In this document: positions 35,348 to 43,803 of the stretch, piece by piece
Layout: every line of letters starts with the position of its first letter
Numbering within the stretch: position 1 is the first letter of the stretch
From: CAYRGS01 sp964423875
Lineage (GTDB): Bacteria; UBA8248; JACPRG01; G963555815
Direction: 5' to 3'
DNA: 64,000 nucleotides
Assembly: GCA_964423875.1 (NCBI GenBank)
Contig: CAYRGS010000004.1
Coordinates: 1 to 64,000, forward strand
Notes under the pieces: model-generated
What the model was told of the DNA's origin: nothing
The model's input: only the letters and a program-made list of their open reading frames with translations
The model's database searches: none
Position numbers and translations under genes: made by a program

Positions 35348-35838
35348 AAAACCTGTGGGCGCCCTGGCGGATGGCATATGTCAAGGAACATGATTCCGAG
35401 GACGGGTGTTTTTTGTGCCGCAATTTGGCCGATGGGTCCCAGGACGCGGAAAACTACGTTCTCATCCGGTCGGCGCTCGCCTTCGTCATCATGAACGTTT
35501 TCCCGTACAGCAACGGCCACATGATGGTTTCCCCCCGCCGACACACAGGTGACTTCACGGGCCTGACCGAAGCGGAATCGGCGGAGCTCAGCCGCCTCAC
35601 CCAGGAGTGCATCCGGGTCCTGGAGGAGACGCTGAAACCGCATGGTTACAACATTGGGTTGAACCTGGGGGAGGCAGCGGGCGCGGGCGTCGCCGACCAC
35701 CTGCACATCCATGTCGTCCCGCGCTGGACGAACGACACGAACTTCATGCCGGTCCTCGCCGACGTGAAGCTGATTCCTGAGCATTTGACCAACACGTATC
35801 GGATGTTGAGAGAGTCCTTCGAGAGGGGCGCGGAGTAG
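35344..35838 (+). CDS. HIT-family hydrolase
   Basis: 164-residue histidine-triad protein, probably a nucleotide hydrolase or Ap4A-phosphorylase-like enzyme. The start LWAPWRMAYVKEHDSEDGCF and the CxxC-containing GCFLCRN are typical of the HIT group next to housekeeping genes; the catalytic triad is HLHIHVVPRW. The TTG start overlaps the ybeY stop by four bases, so the genes are coupled. Substrate cannot be inferred. Confidence 0.9.
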   Translation: MKNLWAPWRMAYVKEHDSEDGCFLCRNLADGSQDAENYVLIRSALAFVIMNVFPYSNGHMMVSPRRHTGDFTGLTEAESAELSRLTQECIRVLEETLKPHGYNIGLNLGEAAGAGVADHLHIHVVPRWTNDTNFMPVLADVKLIPEHLTNTYRMLRESFERGAE

Positions 35839-35840
35839 GC

Positions 35841-36200
35841 ATGGGTGCCTTGCGTTTCATCATCGCCTTGGCGTTCGTGGTTTTGCTGGTTACGTTCGGC
35901 ATCAATAACATGGACCCGGTTCCCGTGCGGTTCTACGGCGTCCCGAGCCGGAGTTATCCGTTCTTTTTCCTCCTCCTGGGCGCTTTCTCGTTGGGTGCCT
36001 TGGCGATCTGGCTGTTCAGCGTCTCGGAGAAGTTTCGCCTTCAGTGGCGGTTGCGCCGGGAACAATCCCAGCTTCGCTCGCTACAAGGCCGCGTGCGGGA
36101 GATGGAGGAGAGGAGCCTCGTCCCCGTGCCGGTGGAAGATGAAGATGTCCAAAAGCCTCGGGAAAACCTCCCGGCTGAAGTCCCCCCGGCCGTCCCCTGA
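35841..36200 (+). CDS. lapA: LapA-domain (DUF1049) membrane protein
   Basis: 119-residue protein with two membrane spans (RFIIALAFVVLLVTFGINNM and FFLLLGAFSLGALAIWLF), followed by a coiled-coil-prone basic helix (LQWRLRREQSQLRSLQGRV) and an acidic/proline tail. This matches LapA (DUF1049); in Enterobacteria LapA works with LapB in controlling LPS synthesis through LpxC turnover, which is interesting given the LpxC fusion 5 kb downstream. No LapB is seen here. It is two bases downstream of the HIT gene and overlaps the proposed mutS start. Confidence 0.8.
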   Translation: MGALRFIIALAFVVLLVTFGINNMDPVPVRFYGVPSRSYPFFFLLLGAFSLGALAIWLFSVSEKFRLQWRLRREQSQLRSLQGRVREMEERSLVPVPVEDEDVQKPRENLPAEVPPAVP

Positions 36201-38919
36201 TCCTGTTTTGGCCGATTCTTTCTCCCCTCCCGCGGGCGGAAAGACCGCTCCGCCGGTCAGTCCGCCTTCCCGGACGCGCCGCGAAGGCCCCGCCCTGACG
36301 CCGATGATGCGCCAGTATCGCTCCCTCAAAGGTAAGCATCCGGACGCCGTTTTGTTCTTCCGGATGGGGGACTTCTTCGAAATGTTCTACGAAGACGCGG
36401 AGCGGGCCGCGCCCGTCCTGGATCTCGCCCTGACGTCCCGGCACGACGACGCCCAGGGAAAGGTGCCGATGTGTGGATTTCCCCACCACGCCGTCGAGGG
36501 GTACGTAGCCCGGCTGGTCAAGGCGGGATTTCGCGTGGCTGTCTGCGAGCAGGTGGAAGACCCGAAAAAGGCCAAAGGCCTCGTCCGGCGTGAAGTGGTC
36601 CAGGTGGTTTCTCCCGGGACCGCGACGCAGCCGCAGGTCCTCGAGTCCAAGAGCGGAAACTTCCTTGCCGCACTGTCCCGCGGCGACCGGGCCATCGGCC
36701 TCGCCTTTGCGGATCTGTCCACGGGGGAGTTCCGGGCGCTTCAGCTGGAAGGCGAAGAGCGGCATGCCGCCCTGTCCGATGAATGGGCCGACCTGGACCC
36801 CAAGGAGGTTTTGTTGCCGGAAGGGGAGGCGGGCGGTCCCGATTCCCCCCCGCTGTTTTCGGAATTACAGGAGGCCGGGAGCGCTTTGATCAGCGTGCGG
36901 CCTTCGTGGACCTTCGATCCGGAGGAAGGAGAGCGGGCCTTGCGGTCAGGATTCGGCCTCGGCTCCCTCGAGGGGCTGGGACTGAGCGACATGCCCCTGG
37001 GCATCGGCGCGGCCGGGGCGCTCTATCACTACCTGCGCGAGACCCAGGGCGACCGGCTCGGACACTTGCGGCCGCCGCGGGCCGAATTCCGCCGGGAAAG
37101 AATGCTCCTGGACGCCGCCACGCAGCGCAATCTGGAGATCCTGCGTTCCGGCCCCGAGGGGGAGCGGACCGGGACGCTCCTTCAGGTCATGGACCGGACG
37201 ATGACTCCGATGGGCGGCCGAAAGCTCAGGGACTGGCTCCTGCATCCGCTCATTCGAATCGAGGAGGTCCAAGCCCGCCTGGAAACCGTTCGGGCGTTCA
37301 AGGAGAGCGGCGGCGCTCTCGAAGCGCTGCGCGGAGCCCTTGAGCGGATCGGAGACCTAGAAAGACTCCTGGCGCGGCTTCACCTGGGGGCGGGCAACGC
37401 GCGCGACCTTCTCCACTTGGGGCGGTCACTCGACGCGCTGCCGATCGCCCGGGAGGCCCTAGCGGACCTCGCGGCGGAAATCATCCGGAATCACCTAGGG
37501 GATTGGGATAACCTCTCCGACGTGGGCGCGGGAATCGACGCCGCCATCGCCGAGGAGCCGCCTCAGTCCCTGCGGGAGGGGGGCCTTATCCGGCAGGGAT
37601 TTCATCCCGATCTCGACCGCCTGACGGAGTTGAGCAAGGGGGCGAAGTCCTGGCTTCGGTCTTATGAAAAACAAGAACGAGAACGGACGGGGATCAAGAA
37701 CCTTAAGATTGTCTACAACAAGGTCTTCGGCTATTGCATCGAAGTGAGCAAACGCTCGGAGGCAGATGTCCCCGCCGATTACACCCGGCGGCAGACGCTG
37801 ACGCATGCCGAGCGTTATGTCACGCCCGCGCTGAAGAAGACCGAGGAAGAAGTCCTCGAGGCCGAGGCCCGCTCCCGGGAGTTGGAGTACGAGGTCTTCC
37901 AGGAGGTCCGCGGGGCGGTTCTGGCCGAAACGGAGAGGATTCAAAAGGCGGCGGAGCGGATCGCGGAGCTCGACGTCCTCTCCGGCTTCGCGGAAACGGC
38001 CATCCGGAACGACTATGTCGAGCCGGAGGTGGACACGTCCGGGGCCGTTGTCATTCGGGAGGGGCGGCATCCGGTTCTCGAACGCTCGCCCGCGGCGGTC
38101 GAGGAGCGGTTCGTCCCGAACGATACCGACCTGAGCGCATCCGAGCGGCAGGTTCTGGTGGTGACCGGGCCCAACATGGCGGGCAAATCCACTTACATCC
38201 GCCAAGTGGCGCTGATCGTCCTTCTGGCCCAGGCGGGAAGCTTCGTTTCGGCCGCCTCCGCCCGCGTCGGCCTCGTCGACCGGATCTTTACGCGGGTCGG
38301 GGCGCACGACCGGCTGCAACGGGGGCAGAGCACATTCATGGTGGAGATGGTGGAAACGGCCTACATCCTGCACCACGCCGGCCCCCGGAGTCTGGTCATC
38401 CTGGACGAAATCGGGCGCGGCACCTCGACCTTTGACGGGATCAGCATTGCCTGGGCGGTGGCCGAGTACCTTCACGGCACGGGGGACAGCGGGCCGCGGA
38501 CGCTGTTCGCCACCCATTATCACGAGCTGGCCGAGCTGACCAACCGGCTGCCCCGGGTGAAGAACCTGGCCATGCTGTCGCGGGAATACGAGGGGAGCGT
38601 GGTTTTTCTCCGTCAAGTGGTCGAGGGGGCTTCGGACCGAAGTTTCGGCATTCACGTGGCGCGCCTGGCGGGGTTTCCCGCGGAGACCTTGGAGCGGGCG
38701 ACCCAAATCCTTGCAACCTTCGAGGGCCGGGAAAAAGAGAACGCGCCGAGGACGCCGCCGCCTACGGACGCCCCTCAACTGGGTCTTTTTCGGCCGGCGG
38801 ATTCCGACTGTTTGCAAGCGCTGAAAGGGGCGGACCCAAATCAGATGACGCCCATCGAGGCGTTGAATTTTCTGCACCGGTTGAAGCGGAACGTCATGGG
38901 GGATGACGGCCCCGCGTAA
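36139..38919 (+). CDS. mutS: DNA mismatch repair protein MutS
   Basis: About 926-residue MutS. The mismatch-sensing Phe-x-Glu is in FRMGDFFEMFYEDAERAAPV; connector, lever and clamp regions follow (KIVYNKVFGYCIEVSK). The ATPase domain has Walker A TGPNMAGKSTYIRQVALIV (Lys about 683), Walker B SLVILDEIGRGTSTFDGISI, and the RTLFATHYHELAEL motif. A C-terminal helical tail ends in MTPIEALNFLHRLK. The start is uncertain: ATG 36139 overlaps lapA by 62 bp, and TTG 36208 or ATG 36304 would give shorter versions. All functional motifs are intact. Confidence 0.96.
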   Translation: MKMSKSLGKTSRLKSPRPSPDPVLADSFSPPAGGKTAPPVSPPSRTRREGPALTPMMRQYRSLKGKHPDAVLFFRMGDFFEMFYEDAERAAPVLDLALTSRHDDAQGKVPMCGFPHHAVEGYVARLVKAGFRVAVCEQVEDPKKAKGLVRREVVQVVSPGTATQPQVLESKSGNFLAALSRGDRAIGLAFADLSTGEFRALQLEGEERHAALSDEWADLDPKEVLLPEGEAGGPDSPPLFSELQEAGSALISVRPSWTFDPEEGERALRSGFGLGSLEGLGLSDMPLGIGAAGALYHYLRETQGDRLGHLRPPRAEFRRERMLLDAATQRNLEILRSGPEGERTGTLLQVMDRTMTPMGGRKLRDWLLHPLIRIEEVQARLETVRAFKESGGALEALRGALERIGDLERLLARLHLGAGNARDLLHLGRSLDALPIAREALADLAAEIIRNHLGDWDNLSDVGAGIDAAIAEEPPQSLREGGLIRQGFHPDLDRLTELSKGAKSWLRSYEKQERERTGIKNLKIVYNKVFGYCIEVSKRSEADVPADYTRRQTLTHAERYVTPALKKTEEEVLEAEARSRELEYEVFQEVRGAVLAETERIQKAAERIAELDVLSGFAETAIRNDYVEPEVDTSGAVVIREGRHPVLERSPAAVEERFVPNDTDLSASERQVLVVTGPNMAGKSTYIRQVALIVLLAQAGSFVSAASARVGLVDRIFTRVGAHDRLQRGQSTFMVEMVETAYILHHAGPRSLVILDEIGRGTSTFDGISIAWAVAEYLHGTGDSGPRTLFATHYHELAELTNRLPRVKNLAMLSREYEGSVVFLRQVVEGASDRSFGIHVARLAGFPAETLERATQILATFEGREKENAPRTPPPTDAPQLGLFRPADSDCLQALKGADPNQMTPIEALNFLHRLKRNVMGDDGPA

Positions 38920-39064
38920 TTTAGCCTTGCCCGCGGGGTCTGAATCCCCTAACATACCGTAAATCAAGGGGTAATGTCGGATTGGATCCGGGAAGGCCCC
39001 GGGCGTGTCCGTGAAAAGGGTTTTGGGGAAAGGGCCGGCTTTTCGGGGACGGCCGGGACGCTTC

Positions 39065-41296
39065 ATGCAGACGAAATCGACCGGAAAGAACGAACGTGCG
39101 AAGGTGAGAGTCTGGCGGATCATTCTGGGGATGGTCTGCATCATCATCCTGCTCGCCATCACCGGGATCTATTTCGAGTTCAATCCCACCCACCTGGTCG
39201 CCAACAACGTCATCGTTTACGCCCTGGTCAACGTCAACATCATTTTGTTGCTGGCGGTGATCCTCCTGGTGCTGCGAAATCTCCTGAAGCTTTACGTCGA
39301 GCGGCGTCAGGGGACCATCGGCGCCAAGTTTCGAAGCAAGTTGGTTACGGCCTTCGTGGGATTAGCGCTCGCGCCCTCCATTCTGCTCTTTGTCGTCGCC
39401 AACGGATTGATCAATCGGAGCATCGAGAGCTGGTTCAGCGCCCAGGTGGAAAGAACGCTGAGGGATTCCCAGGACGTGGTGCGGCGGATCACGGAGGAGA
39501 CGGAAAGTCGGTTGTCCACTTTGGCGACGACCCTGGCCCGGAAGATTAATATCGCCGACCTGGCCCGCCCCGCCTCGCGGACGGAATTGCAAACGGCCTT
39601 GGGGGTGATGCGGCGCGAGCATCAGCTCGACGGGCTGCAAGTCTTTTCCGCGGACCAAAAATCCTTTCTCAACGCCCGGAACAAGGACGCGCCGGCCGAA
39701 CTGCTTCTGATGGGACGCGCGCCTGAGAGGATCGACAAGGTTCTGAGCGGAAAGAACGTGATCGAAAGGGAGCGCCTCGGATCGGGAAGGGTCGTGCGTG
39801 CGGTCACGGCGCTGGAGGCCGGATCGGGGAAGAAACGGACGCTGGGCCTGTTGGTTCTGTCGCGTTTCATCCCTTTGGACCTGACGAAAAAGATGGAAAA
39901 GGTTGTGGGAACGTACCGCGAGTACAAGCACCTCGAGATGTTCGAGGACCCGCTCAAGTTGAGCTACCTCATCACGTTTTTGCTGATTACGCTGTTGATC
40001 ATCTTCTCGGCCATCTGGTTCGGGTTCTATCTGGCCCGTGGGATCACCGAGCCCATCAAGGCCCTGGTCGAAGGCACCCGATCGGTGGCCGAAGGCAATC
40101 TCGATACGCATGTGAAGCGGGGCGGCGACGACGAGATCGGCTATCTGGTGGACGCGTTCAACGCCATGACCTCCGATCTCAAGCGGGGAAAGGAATGGCT
40201 TGAGCGAAGCAACGACGAATTGGAAACCCGGCGGGTGTACATGGAACGCGTCCTTGAGCGGATCGGGGCCGGGGTGGTGTCTCTTGACCGACGCGGACGC
40301 GTGACCACCATCAACCGGTCGGCGGAACGGGTGCTGGGCGTCAAGGGGGTGAACGCGCTGGGCTCTCACTACCGGCAGGTGTTCATGCCGCCGCTTATCG
40401 AGCCCGCCCGGGAGCTCTTCCGTGAGATTGTCCGGGCCGGTCTCGATCGCCTGGACGCCCAGCGGTCCGTCACGGTCAGCGGCCGGCTCCTGACTCTGCT
40501 GATCAGCGTCAGCGTTTTGACCGACCGCGACGGAAAAGAGCTGGGCATGGTTTTGGTGTTCGAAGACCTGACGGAGCTGCTCAAGGCGCAGAAGCTCGCC
40601 GCGTGGCGGGAAGTCGCACAGGGGATTGCTCATGAGATCAAGAACCCCCTGACGCCCATCCAGCTCTCGACGCAGCGGTTGAGAAAAAAGTATCAGGAAT
40701 CCTCCCCGGACTTCGACGGGATTTTTCAGGAGTGCACGACGGTCATCATCAATCAGGTGAAGGGGCTCATGGAGTTGGTCAATGAATTTTCCCGGTTCGC
40801 CCGCATGCCCGAGCCGCAGCCCTGCTTCTGCAACCTGAACACCTTGATCTGGGAGACCGTGGCGTTGTACAAGGGACACCCGAAGGGGCTCAGGATCGAG
40901 ACCGACTTCGATGAGCGGCTGGGGCAGGTCCATGTCGATGAAGAGCAGATGAAGCGCGTGTTCATCAATCTGATCGACAACGCGATCGACGCGACGCAGC
41001 GCGGGGGGGGGGGGCATCTCGTCATCCGGACCTCCCGAGATGATTTTCAGGGAACGTTGAAGATCGAATTCAGTGACGACGGGTCGGGAATCTCGGCGGC
41101 GGACCGCAGCCAGCTGTTCCTGCCCTATTTCACGACGAAGCGGCGCGGAACCGGCCTCGGTCTGGCCATTGTCCATCGGATCATCGCCGATCACGACGGT
41201 GCCATCGAGGTCCGGGAGCGGTCGCCGCACGGGGCGACGTTCGAGATCCGCCTCCCCTTGAATGGCGAGACCGAGTGGTCCCGGTTGGCGGTCTAG
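39065..41296 (+). CDS. NtrY-like membrane sensor histidine kinase
   Basis: About 743-residue kinase. Spans near the N-terminus (IILGMVCIIILLAITGIYF, then VIVYALVNVNIILLLAVILL, and SKLVTAFVGLALAPSILLFV) flank a periplasmic sensor part; another span (LSYLITFLLITLLIIFSAIW) leads into HAMP (GITEPIKALVEGTRSVAEGN), a PAS domain (GVVSLDRRGRVTTINRSAER), the H-box IAHEIKNPLTPIQLSTQRL (His about 523) and an HATPase domain (NLIDNAIDA, TTKRRGTGLGLAIVHRI). The LTPIQLS H-box is typical of NtrY. Its presumed partner is the response-regulator/LpxC fusion 315 bp downstream. GTG 39005 is an alternative start. A 12-G run lies in the ATPase domain. Confidence 0.9.
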   Translation: MQTKSTGKNERAKVRVWRIILGMVCIIILLAITGIYFEFNPTHLVANNVIVYALVNVNIILLLAVILLVLRNLLKLYVERRQGTIGAKFRSKLVTAFVGLALAPSILLFVVANGLINRSIESWFSAQVERTLRDSQDVVRRITEETESRLSTLATTLARKINIADLARPASRTELQTALGVMRREHQLDGLQVFSADQKSFLNARNKDAPAELLLMGRAPERIDKVLSGKNVIERERLGSGRVVRAVTALEAGSGKKRTLGLLVLSRFIPLDLTKKMEKVVGTYREYKHLEMFEDPLKLSYLITFLLITLLIIFSAIWFGFYLARGITEPIKALVEGTRSVAEGNLDTHVKRGGDDEIGYLVDAFNAMTSDLKRGKEWLERSNDELETRRVYMERVLERIGAGVVSLDRRGRVTTINRSAERVLGVKGVNALGSHYRQVFMPPLIEPARELFREIVRAGLDRLDAQRSVTVSGRLLTLLISVSVLTDRDGKELGMVLVFEDLTELLKAQKLAAWREVAQGIAHEIKNPLTPIQLSTQRLRKKYQESSPDFDGIFQECTTVIINQVKGLMELVNEFSRFARMPEPQPCFCNLNTLIWETVALYKGHPKGLRIETDFDERLGQVHVDEEQMKRVFINLIDNAIDATQRGGGGHLVIRTSRDDFQGTLKIEFSDDGSGISAADRSQLFLPYFTTKRRGTGLGLAIVHRIIADHDGAIEVRERSPHGATFEIRLPLNGETEWSRLAV
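41003..41014 (+). repeat. 12-G homopolymer inside the histidine-kinase gene
   Basis: Twelve G residues encode the glycines of DATQRGGGGHLVIR in the ATP lid/N-box region of the kinase. A one-base slip would remove the rest of the catalytic domain. This could be a phase-variation tract or a sequencing-error hotspot. Confidence 0.8.
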
Positions 41297-41610
41297 CCTC
41301 AGCGCTGAAACACCATGGGAGGCTTGGCGCTTGCAGTCCTTGCGGCGAGGGCCGAAGGTCTGTTGACCCTGCGTCCGCCCGCTTCTTCCGATGACTGATA
41401 ACATTTTGATTTATAAAGACTTATGTCAATATCGCCTCACGGTTTCGATGGAAGCCCGCCCGTGCCTGCCCTGGCCGAGGCCCAACCGGCCGGAGCGAAG
41501 GGGATTTTCCCGCACGGGGAGGGTCTCGGATAATCGCAGATTTCTCCCTACGGAACGCGTCGCCGGGTTTCTCAATATCCGCTTCAAGGCTTGATTGAGG
41601 GAAGAACGCA
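41297..41610. other. Intergenic region between kinase and regulator-LpxC genes
   Basis: 314 bp without a credible ORF, unusually long for an NtrY-NtrX pair. An AT-rich segment (about 41395-41435, including TTGATTTATAAAG and TTATGTCAATAT) is a plausible place for a separate promoter driving the fusion gene, but no clean -35/-10 pair was found. The word GGGTTTCTCA near its end recurs in other intergenic regions of the window. Confidence 0.45.
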
Positions 41611-43803
41611 TTGAGTCGGGGTCATATCCTGATCGTAGACGACGAAGAGAGCATCCGGTCGTCCCTGGAGGGGATCCTCAAAGACGAGGGGTACACCATC
41701 TCTCAGGCGTCCGACGGGGACGAGGCTCTGGTGCTTCTGGACCAGGTGGTCCCGGATGTGGTCCTTCTCGATGTCTGGCTTCCCGGGTTGAACGGCATCC
41801 AGGCCCTCCAGGCGGTGAGGAAGCAGCAGGCGGACCTGGAGGTCATCATGATGTCCGGTCATGCCAACATCGAAACCGCGGTCAAGGCGACAAAGCTCGG
41901 GGCGTTTGACTTCATTGAAAAACCCTTGTCTCTGGACCAGGTGGTTCACACCGTCGAGCTGGCCTTGCGCCAGCATCGGCTGTTCCGGGAAAATTCGGGG
42001 ATTCGGAGCCGCCTGGATCAGTCCTCGGAGTTGATCGGCCGAAGCCGGGCTTTGTTCAAGCTTTGGCAGACGATAGAATCCTGCGCCTCCGGTGAAGGCG
42101 TCGTCTTGATTTATGGGGAAACCGGGACTGGAAAGGAATTGGTCGCCCGGTTGATTCAGGAGCGCAGGTCGGGCGTCGGCCAACCCTTCCTGCGTGTGGA
42201 CTGCGGCGACGGGACCTCCGATCCGCTGTCTCTCAAGCAGCGAACCTTCGGATTGGAAGGGCCTTCCGGCGAGGTCCAGGCCGGGGCGCTGGAAGCGGCC
42301 GGGAAGGGGACGGTCTATCTTCATGGGGCGGAGAGGATGAATTCGGAGGTCGCCGTCTTGTTGGCCAAGGCGCTCGAATGCGGCGAATTCCGCCGCGAGG
42401 GCGGACTTCGTCCGCTTCCCATGAAGGCCGGGGTCATATTGTCCACAACCGCCGATCTTCAAATAACGCCGATCAAAGAATTATTCGATCGGGAAATCGG
42501 GGTCCTGATCTCCCACGAGCCCGTCCGCGTCCCGTCTCTGCGCGAGCGCTGGGAGGACATCCCCAGCCTCTGTGAGCACTTTCTATCGCAATATTGCAGC
42601 CATCACGGCCTGCGACGTCCGGTCATCGCCGAAGAGGCGATGGAAGCCATGGAGAAGCACTCTTGGCCGGACAACATCAAAGGGCTCATGAACACCATCG
42701 AATGGCTTATCGCCCAAGAGACCGGAGAGGTTGTTGAAGTGGACGACCTTCCCGGGGTGTTGTGGGGGATTGCGGAAAAAGAGACGGAAGACAGGCCGAC
42801 GGTTCAGGTCGGGGAGCGGCGGAAATGGGGCAAGGGCGCCCTGCTCGAGCGTCTGAAGAAAAACAACGGAAACCTCCGCAAGACGGCTTCTGAATTGGGA
42901 ATCTCCGAAGGCGACCTGCGCACCGGAATCGCCGATGACCGCCCGGGGGCTTCTTCGGGGCGGGCGGGCGCCGGCGTGGCCCAGCGGACCCTGGGAAAAA
43001 GCGTGTTGTTGAGTGGCCAGGGGCTCCATTCAGGACTGAAAACCGGCCTGATCCTCTCCCCCCTTCCGCCCGACAGCGGGATCCGGTTCGGAAGCATCAC
43101 AACCGAGGAGACCGTTCCGGCCCATCTGGACAACGTGGTCTCCACGGACTTCGCCACCACCCTTCAGCGGGGAAACGTCAAGGTCCGGACCATCGAGCAT
43201 CTCATGTCCACCCTGCACGCGTACGGTGTCCACAATCTCTTGATCAAGGTCGAGAACGAGATCCCCATCATGGACGGATCGGCGCTGGAATTCTGCCGGC
43301 TCATCGACGAGGCGGGCGTTATCGAGCAGGAGGCGTCCCTCGAGCCGTTGAAGATTCGATCGGCCGTTGAAGTGGTTTCGGAACGCCCCGGACAGGAGCC
43401 CGCGGTATTGAAGATTGAGCCCCACGCGGAATTCAAAATCGAATTCCAATTCCTCCTGCCCAAGCCCATCGGGATGCAGAAGTTCTCCTACACCTTGGAC
43501 GGACCCGAGTCCTTCCGGGACGCCATCGCTCCGGCCCGGACGTTCGGCGAGATCAGAGAGGCCGAGCAGCAGGGCAAACGCGGGCTGATCGGGGGCGGAA
43601 GACTGGACAATGTGATCCTCCTGGACGCGGGAAGGGTGATCAACACGGAGCTCCGCTTTCCCGACGAGTTTGTTCGGCACAAAGTCCTCGATGTTATCGG
43701 CGATCTCTACCTCCTAGGCCGGCCCCTGAGGGGGAAGGTGACCGCCCGGATGAGCGGTCACACCGAAAACATCGAACTTCTCCGCAAGATTCAGACCGCG
43801 TGA
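41611..43803 (+). CDS. lpxC: NtrX-like response regulator fused to LpxC (UDP-3-O-acyl-GlcNAc deacetylase)
   Basis: One uninterrupted 730-residue frame. Residues 1-120 are a receiver domain with Asp10/Asp11, phospho-acceptor Asp54 (VLLDVWLPG) and Lys104 (FIEKPL). Residues 140-385 are a sigma-54-activator-type AAA+ domain with Walker A GETGTGK (169-175) and LRERWEDIPSL, but no GAFTGA loop and a degraded Walker B (VYLHGAERM). Residues 405-440 are a Fis-type helix-turn-helix (NLRKTASELGISEGDLRTGI). Residues 457-730 are LpxC with all expected catalytic residues: Glu529-His530 (VRTIEHLMSTL), Thr644 (PARTFGE), His690 and Asp694 (FVRHKVLDVIGDL), His717 (MSGHTENIELL). The TTG start has GAGGGAAG upstream. 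An internal GTG (42976) could yield free LpxC. The purM start overlaps by four bases. Confidence 0.93.
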   Translation: MSRGHILIVDDEESIRSSLEGILKDEGYTISQASDGDEALVLLDQVVPDVVLLDVWLPGLNGIQALQAVRKQQADLEVIMMSGHANIETAVKATKLGAFDFIEKPLSLDQVVHTVELALRQHRLFRENSGIRSRLDQSSELIGRSRALFKLWQTIESCASGEGVVLIYGETGTGKELVARLIQERRSGVGQPFLRVDCGDGTSDPLSLKQRTFGLEGPSGEVQAGALEAAGKGTVYLHGAERMNSEVAVLLAKALECGEFRREGGLRPLPMKAGVILSTTADLQITPIKELFDREIGVLISHEPVRVPSLRERWEDIPSLCEHFLSQYCSHHGLRRPVIAEEAMEAMEKHSWPDNIKGLMNTIEWLIAQETGEVVEVDDLPGVLWGIAEKETEDRPTVQVGERRKWGKGALLERLKKNNGNLRKTASELGISEGDLRTGIADDRPGASSGRAGAGVAQRTLGKSVLLSGQGLHSGLKTGLILSPLPPDSGIRFGSITTEETVPAHLDNVVSTDFATTLQRGNVKVRTIEHLMSTLHAYGVHNLLIKVENEIPIMDGSALEFCRLIDEAGVIEQEASLEPLKIRSAVEVVSERPGQEPAVLKIEPHAEFKIEFQFLLPKPIGMQKFSYTLDGPESFRDAIAPARTFGEIREAEQQGKRGLIGGGRLDNVILLDAGRVINTELRFPDEFVRHKVLDVIGDLYLLGRPLRGKVTARMSGHTENIELLRKIQTA

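Noticed and set aside
41297..41340. Sigma-54 promoter before the regulator-LpxC fusion (TTGGCGCTTGCAGTCCTTGC)
   Set aside because: The GG and GC elements are 14 bases apart instead of the required 10, so it does not fit the -24/-12 consensus.
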